Origin: Tetracentron sinense
Taxonomy: Eukaryota; Streptophyta; Magnoliopsida; Trochodendrales; Trochodendraceae
DNA: 64,000 bases
Assembly (NCBI GenBank): GCA_015143295.1
Contig: CM026554.1
Location: 28,471,531 to 28,535,530 of the forward strand
Direction of reading: 5' to 3'
Shown here: positions 12,156 through 23,348 of the stretch, one piece after another
How positions within the stretch are numbered: the first letter of the stretch is position 1
How the letters are laid out: every line of letters starts with the position of its first letter
The notes under the pieces: model-generated
Seen by the model: only the letters and a program-made list of their open reading frames with translations
Databases searched by the model: none
What the model was told of the DNA's origin: nothing
Translations under genes and position numbers: made by a program

Positions 12156-12325
12156 ACGATCGTAGGTGAGCTACGATCGATTGTGGAAATTTATGATCAA
12201 TTGTAGAATCTCAGGAATTGACAAAAATCTCGGTGACGTTTACGATCGATCGTGGAAACTTACGATCGATCGTAGAATATTTACGATCGATCGTAGATAT
12301 GCTACGACTGATCGTAGATCGCGAA
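12156..12325 (+). repeat. TACGATCGATCGTA palindrome array upstream of the TATA box
   Basis: There are five to six copies of the palindrome TACGATCGATCGTA or one-base variants (about 12155, 12173, 12241, 12264, 12285, 12303) within 170 bp. The 3' LTR has fewer (about 19530-19635), so copy number differs within one element. It sits 45-210 bp upstream of TATAAATA. Enhancer function is inferred from location only. Confidence 0.75.
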
Positions 12326-12369
12326 CCCAGAATTTTTATTCGGGATTTTTGGGGTTTCTTCTCTTTGCC

Positions 12370-12377
12370 TATAAATA
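12370..12377 (+). promoter_or_regulatory. TATA box of element B 5' LTR
   Basis: TATAAATA in the context GCCTATAAATAGGGG. The identical motif lies at 19685-19692 in the 3' LTR. Solo LTR-1 has an equivalent TATAAATA. Confidence 0.75.
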
Positions 12378-13227
12378 GGGGATGGTATTTGGGGGTTTTG
12401 GTTTACCCTAAACCTAAAGATAGCCTAAGAAAGATTAGAGAAGAAAGAGAGAGGAGAGATTGAGGATTTGCCAAGAGGGTTGAGATTGAAGAAGAAGGAG
12501 ATCAAGATCAAGGGTGATCTTGCCCAAATCAAGCAAGGGGGTTTCTCCAAGCTCGATGGTGCTTCCACACACGTTTTTGGAGCGTTTTCCTCATCCTATT
12601 GAAGGTCGGTACCTTTTTCTACCCTCCTAGTTATGGTTTCCTCTTTTCTTTCCTTATTCTTTGTTTTCCCTAAACTATAACTATGCTATGAGTTGGGATG
12701 CATAAATAGAGATGAATGTTGGGCGAAGGATTCCATGTGAATGGGTTGTAATGAATGAAATGGGAAGGGTATTGTACCAATAATAAACACACTTGTATGT
12801 TGTGAACATAAACCCACCTAGAAAAGTATGGTGTAGGCTTTAACAAATAATGTACACACCACGTGTTTGATGAAATGCCAATGTGAAGAAAATGAGTTAT
12901 AAATCAAGAAATGCATGATTTAAAGTATATGGAATTGCTAGGGATTATGATAGTGTGCTTACTTGCTTTTTCTAAATGGCATGAACATTTACTTGTTTAA
13001 ATTAATGATATTCTATGTATTGTTGAAATCTCAAATGTCATATTTAATTCCAAGTGAAAGCATGTACACAATTTCACGAGCACGGCATGCATGACATGGT
13101 TTACCAGTGTTTCAAGAATAAGGGTTTTAGAGGTAGGACATATCTTACGATATGTTTTGCCTCACTTTTGACAAGAACAAGCATTGCACTTGAGGGAGTT
13201 TTACACTTCCCTCCCTTCAAGATTAAA

Positions 13228-13322
13228 GGAGGGGTCTCCCCTCCCTCACAAGTTACATATCATTGAAAGAAGGGTCTCCCTTCCCTCTCAAGTGCATCTC
13301 ATGAAATGAGGGGTCTCCCCTC
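13228..13322 (+). repeat. Three hairpin-forming tandem units in the B leader
   Basis: The unit is about 40 bp. Each contains an inverted repeat around TCT: GGAGGGG-TCT-CCCCTCC (13228-13244), GAAGGG-TCT-CCCTTC (13269-13283) and GAGGGG-TCT-CCCCTC (13308-13322). It lies downstream of the TATA box, so it is in the predicted RNA leader. The 3' LTR has four units (about 20540-20690). Solo LTR-2 has related hairpins (26608-26740). Confidence 0.8.
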
Positions 13323-14060
13323 CCTCGCAAGTGTACCTCACAAGTTTAAATTCCAAGCAAGCATGCATAACATGCATGACACGATAGGGCACACATGACA
13401 CGACAAATCAAGCACGACAGAACATGACAATACAAGTTTTCGAATATGACAAGAGTGTTTTCAAGTCATGTCAAGCACACGATGATTTCAAGAGTTTTCC
13501 CGGCTTTTATGTGATGCAAGCATGAATATAAATTGCCTTACATTCCTGTTATTATATGAATTGCTTCCTACTTTATATATCATTATTGTTATGCCATGAC
13601 TGTTGGTTAGCATTTGGTACACACTGAGTATTCCATGCTCAGCCGTACGTTTATGTCAGCAGGTACTGAGGGAGCTGCCACTCCTTTCGACATCTGTGCT
13701 CCTGGCCCATGGGTGGAGGAGGAGTATGTTGAGGAACCTCATGTAGATGAGTACTATTAGGTGGTAGGATTCTGAGTGATTATAGGTAAGGGTGAGAGAT
13801 CATATTCATGTATTTTGGCAGGCATGTCCGCACTTTCTTTTGTGATTACATTTTGTACAAAACTTGGAACATGTGTATATACTTAGAGGTTTGGTTAGTC
13901 TTCCGCTGTGCTATGTTAATTATACTTCCGCTTTTATGTCTTCTATTGTATATGCTCAGTGGATTTTGCAAGTTGGGTTGTCAAGCAAGTCATGTAAGTC
14001 ATGATAAGTAGTCCAAGATTCACTCTAACTCCTAGGGTGGCTTTTGGGTCGCGACAGAAG

Positions 14061-14072
14061 TGGTTTCAAAGC
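14061..14072 (+). promoter_or_regulatory. Primer binding site of element B, decayed initiator-Met type
   Basis: TGGTTTCAAAGC lies 4 bp past the LTR. The canonical site is TGGTATCAGAGC, so two positions have changed. Confidence 0.7.
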
Positions 14073-14407
14073 TTAGGCTTTAGGTCTTTAGGGTCACTTA
14101 GAATCTAGTACCACAGCTTGACAAGAGCATATGTCGGGAAGCAAGTTAGTAAGGAAGTAAGCCGGAAACAAGTTATGTTGCAAGTGTAAGACTAAACTTT
14201 AGTCTTAGTCTAAATGGTTGTTCCAACCTAGTACGGGTCTTAGAAACGCTAGAACACTAAGTCTACTAAGTATACACCGATGGTTATGATGCAATGTATA
14301 TTAGTGTTATACAACTAATACTACTTGAACTGTTGTGAAATGGAAATGTGATAAATGGTGATTTCAAGTTAGACTCATGTGGTGCTATTATTCTCAAGAC
14401 ACTAGTC

Positions 14408-15480
14408 ATGAGGCGGGGCACACGGGGTCGCGGACCACACACCAGAGCTTCCTCTTCTTCACGAGATGAGGATGAGCAGCCTGACCTCTCTCAGGTCTTA
14501 GGCTCTATTACTGAGACACTCGCCATACTGGCGGCTCGGCAGTCTATACCACCATTGGCGGCACTTACTCCACCGCCTGCAGCTCCAGTACATCATACAG
14601 CTGGGGTTGAGGCATTTAGGAGACTGAGGCCTCCATCATTCCATGGGAGTGTGGACCCTCTTGCCTCGGAGGCTTGGATCTTCCAGTTGGAGAAGATATT
14701 TATGGTCCTCTCACCCACCGAGGAAGATAGAGTAGCATGGGTAGTTTTCATGCTAGATGATGAGTCACACCATTGGTGGCTGTTCTCCTTGAGGACTCGA
14801 GATTTGACCATACAAGGTCAACCTTGGACTTGGGAGGAGTTCAAGGATACTTTTTATAAGAAGTACTTCCCGGTTGGAGCATGGGAAAAGAAAGAGAGAG
14901 AATTCATCAACCTTGAGCAAGGTTCGATGTCAATGGCTTAGTACGAGGCCAAGTTCTCGAAGCTATCATGCTTCGCGACTCATATGGTTGCCATTGAGGC
15001 AATGAAGGCGAGAAGGTTTGAGCAAGGGCTCAAGGACATCATTATGGATGGAGAAAGTTTCGGCTTTTAGGCACGCTACTATCCAGAAGTAGTGGACAAG
15101 GCCTTGTTGATCGAGGCAAATTCTGAGGTTGTATCCAAAAAGAGAGAATTGGCGAGAGGCCAACCTAGCAGTTCAGCACCTCTAGAGAGGCGGGCTCGGA
15201 CCGGCCATTATCAGTACACATGGCCAGCACCACCTCAGTATGCGTGGCCAGCACCATCGATGAGGTCATCTTATGCGCCTCCAGTTCCATGGCAGTACAT
15301 GCCTCAGGCTCCCCAACCTCAGGTATGCTCCACCTCCGGCCCCTCTGACCTATACATATGAGGTCTGCACATCTTACGGCCGAAGGCACCCGACAGGAGA
15401 TTGTTGGAAGGCATCGGGTGGATGTTTCCACTGTGATCGCCAGGGCCACCTGATCAAGGATTGCCCCAGGCGGCACTTAC
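14408..15480 (+). pseudogene. gag: Element B gag (chromovirus), inactivated
   Basis: ATG at 14408 opens MRRGTRGRG. The capsid core is LRPPSFHGSVDPLASEAWIF and DDESHHWWLF, then WEEFKDTFYKKYFPVGAWEK (14620-14890), typical of Tekay gag. In-frame stops lie at about 14939 (MSMA*YEAK) and 15068. A Pro-rich stretch follows, and a frameshift near 15320 leads to a CCHC zinc knuckle CFHCDRQGHLIKDCPRR (15424-15474). Confidence 0.87.
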
Positions 15481-15779
15481 CAGGCCAATCTCAGGGGATT
15501 AGGCCCCCAGCACGTCCAGCGAGATCATACCAGGCGTCCTCCCAGCCTACAAGGTCTGTTCCTCTGCCTCGCCAGGCAAATCAGGGGCAAGTATTTACCT
15601 TGACAGAGGGAGATGCACTCGCATCGGATGATGTAGTGCAAGGTACGCGTTTGGTGTTATTCATTTGTCTGCAATAATCTTGTTATGCCTTATTCCTTGT
15701 GTACATATGTGGCGTGTTATATGTATACCTATATATCTATACGTATGATGTTGATGCATGGATTGACTTAGTTAGCAAA

Positions 15780-16148
15780 AAACTTTCAGGAACCTTACTA
15801 GTCAACGAGTGTTTGGCTCGTGCGTTGATTGATACCGGGTTTACTCATTCGTTTGTCTCGCCGAGTTTTTTTTAAGGCTTTTCTATAAAGCCTAGTCAAT
15901 TGGAACCGGAGTTATTCATTTCGACTCCTCTCGGTAAAACAGTGGTGGCCAATAGCATTTTCAGAAGCAGTACAGTTCAGGTTGGAAGCCACGAATTGGC
16001 AGCTGATCTTATCGTCCTTGGATTCCAAGACTTCGACGTTATATTGGGGATGGATTGGTTAGCAGCGCATCATGGGCATGTGGCTTGCTTTGAAAAGATG
16101 GTACTCTTCAGGCCGTTGGAAGGAAAGCCATTTTATTTTCGGGGTTGA
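15780..16148 (+). pseudogene. Element B protease
   Basis: The active site is ALIDTGFTHSFVSPSFF (about 15820-15870) with an intact D-T-G. A TAA at about 15873 then breaks the frame. The second motif is FDVILGMDWLAAHHG (16032-16076), the ILGMDWL signature of chromovirus proteases. Confidence 0.85.
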
Positions 16149-17092
16149 GAAGTAAAGATATCGCCCGCTTTACGGCATTGAGCCTAACGAACCCCGAGGT
16201 AAAGGACTCTTCGACCATTCCGGTCGTGAGTGAATTCCTGGATGTATTTCTAGAGGAGTTGTCAGGGTTGCCCCCAGACAGGGAGATTGAGTTTGTGATC
16301 GAGCTTGCGCCAGGCACAACTCCCATCTTCTGGGCTCCGTATAGGATGGCCCCGATTGAACTCAAGGAGTTGAAGACTCAATTGGAGGAGATGCAAGGCC
16401 TTGGTTTCATTCGACCAAGTGTCTCACCGTGGGGTGCCACGATTTTATTTGTTAAGAAGAGGGATGGCTCAATGCGAATGTGCATCGATTACCGACAGTT
16501 GAACAAGGTCACTATAAAGAATAGGTATCCATTGCCTAGGATTGATGACCTGTTTGATCAATTAAAGGGAGTGAGATTTTTCTCTAAGATTCATCTTTGA
16601 TCGGGTTATCACCAGTTGAAGATCAAGGCCAAAGATGTTCCCAAAACTGCTTTTCGAACTCGGTATGGGCATTACGAGTTCTTGGTGATGCCTTTTGGTC
16701 TCACGAACGCGCCGGCAGCCTTTATGAATTTGATGAACCGGGTGTTCCGACCATGCCTGGATCGATGCATGATAGTGTTTATCGATGACATCCTGATATA
16801 TTCCCAGACACGGGAAGATCACACGTGCGACCTTCATCTTGCTTTGGAAATGCTGAGAGAGCACAAACTGTATGCCAAATTAATCAAGTGTGAGTTTTGG
16901 TTGGAAGAAGTGGCATTTCTAGGCCACGTTGTATCTGCAGAAGGCATCTTGGTGGATCTGAAGAAGATAGAGGCAGTCATGAGTTGGGCGAGGCCCAAGA
17001 GTGTCACAGAGATCCGTAGTTTCCTTGGATTGGCAGGCTATTACAAGAGATTCGTAGAGGGTTTCTCCAACCTTACCGCACCACTTACTTAA
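16149..17092 (+). pseudogene. pol: Element B reverse transcriptase
   Basis: In order: [19 protein letters not shown] (16337), then the block ending [15 protein letters not shown] (about 16470-16515), [13 protein letters not shown] (16525), [20 protein letters not shown] (16660), the catalytic FIDDIL at about 16779-16796, and [15 protein letters not shown] (17010). TGA at 16598-16600 stands where the family has Arg (L-R-S-G-Y-H), a CGA-to-TGA change expected from CpG methylation decay. TAA lies at 17090-17092. Confidence 0.9.
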
Positions 17093-17849
17093 GTGACAAG
17101 GAAGAACGTCAAGTTTGTATGGAGCGATAAGTGCGAGATCAGTTTCACGGAACTGAAGAAGAGACTTACCATGGCCCCCGTCCTTACTTTGCCATCCGAA
17201 CGTGGTGGTTATGAGGTGTACAGTGATGCCTTGCACGTTAGACTTGGGTGTGTCCTCATGCAGCACAAGAAGGTCATTGCCTATGCATCAAGGCAATTGA
17301 AGGAGCATGAAAAGAATTACCCCCACGCACGACTTGGAGCTTGCTGCGGTCGTGTTTGCACTCAAGATTTGGCGCCATTACCTTTACGGGATAGATTTCT
17401 ATGTGTTCACGGATCACAAGAGCCTCAAGTACCTCTTTTCTCAAAAGGAACTAAATTTACGACAACGGTGTTGGATAGAATTTTTGAAAGACTATGAATG
17501 CACCATCCAATACCACCCGGGTAAAGCAAATGTGCTGGCAAACGCTTTGAGTAGGAAACCTTCGGGGTTGTTGGCTCACATGTTGGTGCGAGAATGGAGA
17601 TTATTGGAAGATTTGGCTAATCTGAACATCAGTGTAAATGACTCCGTCCGCAGCCCTATCTTAGCAAATGTCATGGTTCGGCCGTACATTATAGATTTGA
17701 TCCAAGAGTATCAAGCCACGGATGCTGACTTGTTGGCTTTCCGGGATAAGGAAGTTGTCAAGGGTAGTGAAAACTTTTCTCTCACTAGCCGAGGTGCTAT
17801 TACAATCCAGGGAAGATTATGTGTTCCGAAAAATGTGGATCTTCGGTGA
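17093..17849 (+). pseudogene. Element B RNase H and linker
   Basis: Landmarks are [18 protein letters not shown] (17210), [16 protein letters not shown] (17274), [20 protein letters not shown] (after a frameshift near 17320), [17 protein letters not shown] (17407), and [17 protein letters not shown] (17508). The last motif normally reads V-A-D-A-L-S-R; here Asp is Asn, so a catalytic residue is lost. The linker to integrase runs to 17849. Confidence 0.87.
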
Positions 17850-18560
17850 GAGATTATGGATGAAGCCCACCGTTTGAAGTACACAGTGCATCCTAGGAGT
17901 ACAAAGATGTACCAAAACCTCAAGGTCACTTTTAGTGGCGGAATATGAAGAGAGATGTTGCGGAGTATGTGGCACGGTGCTTGGTGTGCCAACAGGTGAA
18001 GGTAGAGCACTTGAGACTGGTGGGTCTATTACAGCCTCTCCCTATTCCCGAGTGGAAATGGGAGCACATCTCCATGGACTCTGTTGTTAGCTTACAAAAA
18101 ATGCCAAGGAACTCAGATGCAATATGGGTAGTAGTGGACCGTTTGACAAAGTCCGCGCATTTCTTACCCTACCGTACTACGTTCAATTCTAGTCAGTTGA
18201 CTGCACTGTACATCAAGGAAGTGGTACGATTACACAGGGTGCCAGTCAGTATTGTGTCAAATTGGGATCCAAGATTCACGTCCGGGTTTTGAAAAAAAAT
18301 TTAAGAAGCCATGGGTTCCCGACTTGATTTCAGCACCGTTTTTCATCCACAGACGGATGGACAAACCGAGAGAGTGAACCAAATCATCAAAGACATGCTT
18401 TGGGCATGTATGTTGGATTTCAAGGGCAACTGGGAAGAACACTTGCCTTTGGTGGAATTTGCCTATAACAATAGCTATCAGGCGAGCATCCAAATGGCAC
18501 CATTTGAGGCCTTGTACGGGTGAAGCTGTAGGTCTCCTCTCTACTGGGATGAGGTAGGAG
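17850..18560 (+). pseudogene. Element B integrase, zinc-binding and core
   Basis: The HHCC finger is seen as H..H in HRLKYTVHPRSTKMYQNL (17870) and CLVCQQ (17980). The core has MDSVVSL (the first Asp block, normally MDFV), IVSNWDPRFTS (18250, where S-D-R-D became S-N-W-D so the second Asp is lost), and FHPQTDGQTERVNQ (18342) with Glu present. Stops at 17848, 17947 and 18290, and a shift after 18520, inactivate it. Confidence 0.87.
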
Positions 18561-19135
18561 AAAGAAATAGTGTTAGGTCCGGAGTTGATCGAGCAAATTG
18601 CGAACAAAGTCAAGATAATCCGGGATCGGTTGAAAGCCGATCAAGATCGTCAAAAGAGCTATGCTGACACTCGCCACAGGGATTTAGAATTCCAAGTTGG
18701 GGATCAAGTCTTTGTGAAAGTATCTCCCAGCAAAGGGATTGTGAGATTTGGCAAAAGAGGCAAGCTTAGTCCTCGGTATGTTGGGCCGTTTGAGATTATC
18801 ACGCAAGTTGGTGAATTTGCTTACATGGTAGATCTTCCAACTCACATGGCCGCGGTTCACAACATCTTCCATGTGTTTATTCTTCGGAAGTACATTGTGG
18901 ACCCTTCGCATGTCATAGAGTTGGAACCTTTGGAAATCTGAGAGGATCTCACTTTGGTTGAAAAGCCGGTTCAGATATTGGATCAGAGAGATCAAGTCCT
19001 TCGCAACAAGACTATCTCATTGGTTCTCGTGCAATGGCAACATCATGCTCGAGAAGAGGCTACATGGGAGTGCGAGGCCAAAGTTAAAGCGAAGTACCCA
19101 AAGTTATTTGAAAAGGTTTTTGGTTGTGCCATGTA
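18561..19135 (+). pseudogene. Element B integrase C-terminus with chromodomain
   Basis: The GPY/F region is LSPRYVGPFEIITQVGEFAY (18760), followed by VHNIFHVFILRKYI. After TGA at 18939-18941 comes the chromodomain: PVQILDQRDQVLRNKTISLV (about 18967), then VQWQHHAREEATWECE (19030) and KYPKLFE (19095). Chromodomains of this clade target integration to heterochromatin marked on histone H3. The aromatic/acidic framework WQHH..EEATWE is visible. Confidence 0.87.
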
Positions 19136-19190
19136 ATTATGTTTTGCTTTGTAATGTATGTACCGTCCAATTTCTATGACAAAATTGTTT

Positions 19191-19205
19191 GTAAGGGGGG
19201 GAGGA
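19191..19205 (+). promoter_or_regulatory. Polypurine tract of element B
   Basis: GTAAGGGGGGGAGGA directly precedes the 3' LTR start TGTAGTACCC. It is the expected plus-strand primer site. Confidence 0.8.
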
Positions 19206-21392
19206 TGTAGTACCCTGGATTTTTCGGCATGTATTAAAGCTTTAAAGGGATTTTTTTGAATTGAAAGTTGGATTTCCGAAGTCGAATTTATTGGAAATCT
19301 GAGTTTCTAAACCCCATTTGCGGATCAGTTAAACTTAGGAGCAATTTGGTCAATAAAGAAAGTGGAATTTGAAAATTTTAAACCATCAGGAATGTTCCTT
19401 TTCGAATAACGAATCCAACGCAAGTTGAATCGTCGAAATCCGACGAACGAGTTAAAAGTTATGACCGAAACACGAAAGAAGGAAAATCTGGAAATTTTCT
19501 GCAAGTTACAAACAATCGTACAAACCCTACGAACGATCGTAGGTGAGCTACGATCGATCGTAGAATCTCAGGAATTGAAAAAAATCTCGGTGACGTTTAC
19601 GATCGATCGTGGAAACTTACGATCGATCGTAAATCGCGAACCCAGAATTTTTATTCGGGATTTTTAGGGTTTCTTCTCTTTGCCTATAAATAGGGGATGA
19701 TATTTGGGGGTTTTGGTTTACGCTAAACCTAAAGAGAGCCTAAGAAAGATTAGAGAAGAAGGAGAGATGAGAGATTGAGGATTTGCCAAGAGGGTTGAGA
19801 TTGAAGAAGAAGGAGATCAAGATCAAGGGTGATCTTCCCCAAATCAAGCAAGGGGGTTTCTCCAAGCTCGGTGGCGCTTCCACACACGTTTTTGGAGGAT
19901 TTTCCTCATCCTATTGAAGGTCGGTACCTTTTGCTACCCTCTTAGTTATGGTTTCCTCTTTTTTTGTTCCTTATTCTTTCTTTTCCCTAAACTATAACTA
20001 TGCTATGAGTTGGGATGCATGAATGGAGATGAATGTTGGGCGAAGGATGCCATACAAATGGGTTGTGATGAATGGAATGGGAAGGGTATTGCACCAATAA
20101 TAAACACACTTGTATGTTATGAACATAAACCCACCTAGAAAAGCATGGTGTAGGCTTTAACAAATAATGTACACACCACATGTTTGATGAAATGCCAAGG
20201 TGAAGAAAATGAGTTGTAAATCAAGAAATGCATGATTTAAAGTATATGGAATTGCTAAGGATTATGATAGTGTGCTTTTGCTTTCTCTAAATGGCATGAA
20301 CATTTACTTGTTTAAATTAATGATATTCTATGTATTGTTGAAATCCCAAATATCATATTTAATTCCAAGTGAAAGCATGTACACGATTTCATGAGCACGG
20401 CATGCATGACATGGTTTACCGGTGTTTCAAGAATAAGGGTTTTAGAGGTAGGACATATCTTACGATATGTTTTGCCTCACTTTTGACAAGAACAAGCATT
20501 GCACTTGAGGGAGTTTTACACTTCCCTCCCTTCAAGATTAAAGGAGGGGTCTCCCCTCCCTCACAAGTTACATATCATTGAAAGAAGGGTCTCCCTTCCC
20601 TCTCAAGTGCATCTCATGTAAAGAAGGGTCTCCCTTCCCTCTCAAGTGCATCTCATGAAATGAGGGGTCTCCCCTCCCTCGCAAGTGTACCTCACAAGTT
20701 TAAATTCCAAGCAAGCACACATGACATGCATGACACGACAGGGCACGCATGACATGACAAGACAAATTTTCTAATACGACAAGAGTGTTTTCAAGTCACA
20801 TCAAGCACACAATGATTTTAAGAGTTTTCCCGGCTTTTATGTGATGCAAGCATGAATATAAACTGCCTTACTTTCTAGTTATTATATGAATTGCTTCCTA
20901 CTTTATATATCATTATTGTTATGCCATGAATGTTGGTCAGCATTTGGTACACGCTGAGTATTCCATGCTCAGCCGTACGTTTATGTCAGCAGGTACTGAG
21001 GGAACTACTTCTCATTTCGACATCTGTGCTCCTGGCCCATGGGTGGAGGAGGAGTATGTTGAGGAACCTGTGGAGGAATCTCATGTAAACGAGTACTATT
21101 AGGTGGTAGGATTCTGAGTGATTGTGGGTAAGGGTGAGAGATCGTATTCATGTATTTTGGTGGGCATGTCCGCACTTTCTTTTGTGATTACATTTTGTAC
21201 AAAACTTGGATCATGTGTATATACTTAGAGGTTTGGTTAGTCTTCCGCTGTGCTATATTAATTATGCTTCCGCTTTTATGTCATCTATTGTATATGCTCA
21301 ATGGGTTTTGCGGGTTGGGTTGTCAAGCAAGTCATGTAAGTCATGATAAGTCATCCAAGATTCACTCTAACTCCTAAGGTGGGTTTTGGGTC
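19206..21392 (+). repeat. 3' LTR of element B, last 6 bp deleted
   Basis: It matches 11890-14056 along its length, with one extra hairpin unit (near 20620-20660) and fewer CGATCG palindromes. It ends at GGGTC, while the 5' LTR continues GCGACA. The next bases are A's integrase, after a few unmatched ones. Confidence 0.9.
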
Positions 21393-21399
21393 CATTGCC

Positions 21400-22066
21400 T
21401 TTACCAAATGGTACGCCTTTTGTTAATTTTGATGTAAGGACTTTATTTGAAAACTATGCTATCAAACATAGAAGGTCCACTCCTTATTACCCTAAAGGCA
21501 ATGGACAAGCAGAAGCAACCAATAAAACAATACTCAAATTTGTTGGAAAGATGATTGAAGGAGCTCACAAAAAGTGGAATGAAAAACTTCCAGAAGCACT
21601 ATGGGCCTACAAAACTTCAACAAGATCAGCTATAGGTGTTACTCCTTTTTCACTAGTGTATGGGTCAAAAGTTGTGATACCTTTGGAAATAAAAGTGCCA
21701 TCTACACGAATTGAAGTATTTGGTGAAGAAGTGGAAAGCCTTCAGGCAGCCAGGTTGGCTCAGTTAGAAATTGCAGATGAAAGGCGTAAAGCAGTTAATA
21801 CTAAAGTAGAAGCTTACAGAGCTAGCGCTGTCAGAGCTTATGATAAGATGATACAACGACAGGTATTAAAAGAAGGAGACATGGTTCTAAGAATAGCTAT
21901 TCACATCAGAAATGGAACAAAAGCTTCAAAGTTTACTCCCAACTGGGAGGGGCCTTTTATCATCCGAAAAAGCTTTGAGAGTGGATATTGTTTGTTATCT
22001 ACTCAATTTGGAGAACTATTACATGATCCTATCAATGTGAAATGGCTGAAGAAATATTATGCATGA
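21400..22066 (+). pseudogene. Element A integrase, C-terminal part only
   Basis: The frame is open from about 21400 to 22066. It begins at NGTPFVNFDVRTLFENY (just after the second catalytic Asp), then RRSTPYYPKGNGQAEATN with the catalytic Glu, LPEALWAYKTSTRSAIGVTP, and the C-terminal KFTPNWEGPFIIRKSFESGY ending VKWLKKYYA. The zinc finger and the first two catalytic Asp are missing, removed by the deletion beside element B. C keeps them (39056-40180). Confidence 0.9.
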
Positions 22067-23047
22067 AAGCTTAGTAAAATTGTAGAACAGTTCAAAGCAT
22101 AAAAGATTCAAATGAAAGTGGTCTGTACAAAGATGCATCAGCTGTGCATACTTGACACATCTTAAAGTTTTCAAACAAAATAAAATAAGTCTTTTCCACA
22201 AATAAGAACAAAAGTATTCTTTCAGACTAATGCTACAGGATCTCCGAGATGAAGCCTTTGATTCTTAGAGCAACCAACTTCTCAACAAAAGCCTTCAATG
22301 AGTCTCTTTCTACGCCAGCAACATAAATTTCCTTCTTTGTCTCAGCAAGGCTTTCTTGTAAGTCTACAACAACTTTCTCTTTTTCTTTTATCATGACTTC
22401 CCTCTAAAGGATTTCTTGCTGGAAAATATCAATCTCTGTCAAGTAGAAATTGATTGCTTCATTTCTGTAGCCTTAGCAGTCTTACTTTTAAAAGCTTATG
22501 TTGCTAAAGAAAAATGGTGAGTTTGAACGGCTATTGAAATCAAAGTTCGTAAAAGTTTTCTTAACCAATGAACTTTTTACGTTAATTTTTTCTAATTCAT
22601 GCAGTTCATTATCTCATTGAGTGATCTCCTTAACCTTCAGTATCTTAGGATTAATATTTTGAACTTTAGTCACAACAGAACAAACTGTATCCACCAAAGC
22701 AGCCCTAAAAGATGGATTGGTCAGAATACAGGAGTTGGTAATATCATCATATTTATTGATAATCTTTCTCCGCATCTCTTGAAATTCGGGAGAAATTGGG
22801 TACAGCCTAAAGATAGCTTCCATTGATTCAGAAGATGAAGGCAGAAGAATGTCAGAAGAACAAATGACAACTTGAACCTCAGAACTGCTTTTACTCAAAA
22901 CATTTGAGCCTTTAACAAGGATCCCTCTACCAGGAGAAAGCTGATCCAAAGTTTCTTCCATAAGAGGAACGGTAGTCTTTTCAGTAAAACTATCGGTAAC
23001 ATTTCTTTCAACCACATCCTTTCCTGATGTTTCAGCTATGATTCCCT

Positions 23048-23142
23048 CTGCAATTTGTACCATACAATAAGACTCTACTAAATGATAGATTGATATATAT
23101 GAAAATTAGAATTGATATAAAAAAAAAAGGGAAAAAACTTGC
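23048..23142 (-). other. Intron 3 of the A antisense ORF, GC-AG type
   Basis: The donor reads CAA|GCAAGT and the acceptor TTGCAG|AGGG on the minus strand, 95 bp. In C the same place (about 38053-38110) has a decayed donor (TCAAGT). The coding frame continues on both sides in both copies. Confidence 0.6.
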
Positions 23143-23348
23143 TTGAGTTTCCCCAAAGGAAACAACTTCATCCACAACAGAAGAAGAGATGTTAATCTCC
23201 ACAGCTTCAATATCCTCATTACCCAAATCTTTCTCCAAAACTTTGGAAGGATGAACAAAAGGTTCCATTGAAATATCCCCCCTTGTAGGAACTGATTTAT
23301 CTATATTTACTTCAGTGTCCAGTACGACTTCTTCAAAGGTGATTTGTT

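Larger units (their letters stand above)
11890..14056 (+). repeat. 5' LTR of element B
   Basis: Starts TGTAGTACCCCAG and ends TTGGGTCGCGACA, 2167 bp. It carries, in order, the palindrome array (12156-12325), a TATA box (12370-12377), the leader with hairpin repeats (13228-13322), and a U5 end. Near 11905 it lacks about 45 bp that are present in the 3' LTR. Confidence 0.92.
11890..21392 (+). mobile_element. Element B: Tekay/Del-type chromovirus inserted in A
   Basis: LTRs at 11890-14056 and 19206-21392 flank gag, protease, RT, RNase H, integrase and a C-terminal chromodomain, the order of Ty3/Gypsy chromoviruses. The PBS is a decayed initiator-Met type. Element B separates A's aRH from the last part of A's integrase. 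The 3' LTR lacks its last 6 bp (GCGACA), and about 1 kb of A next to it is missing compared with C. A deletion after insertion therefore removed the junction and the right target duplication (the left one would be ATCGG, 11885-11889). All coding parts carry stops or shifts. Confidence 0.92.
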
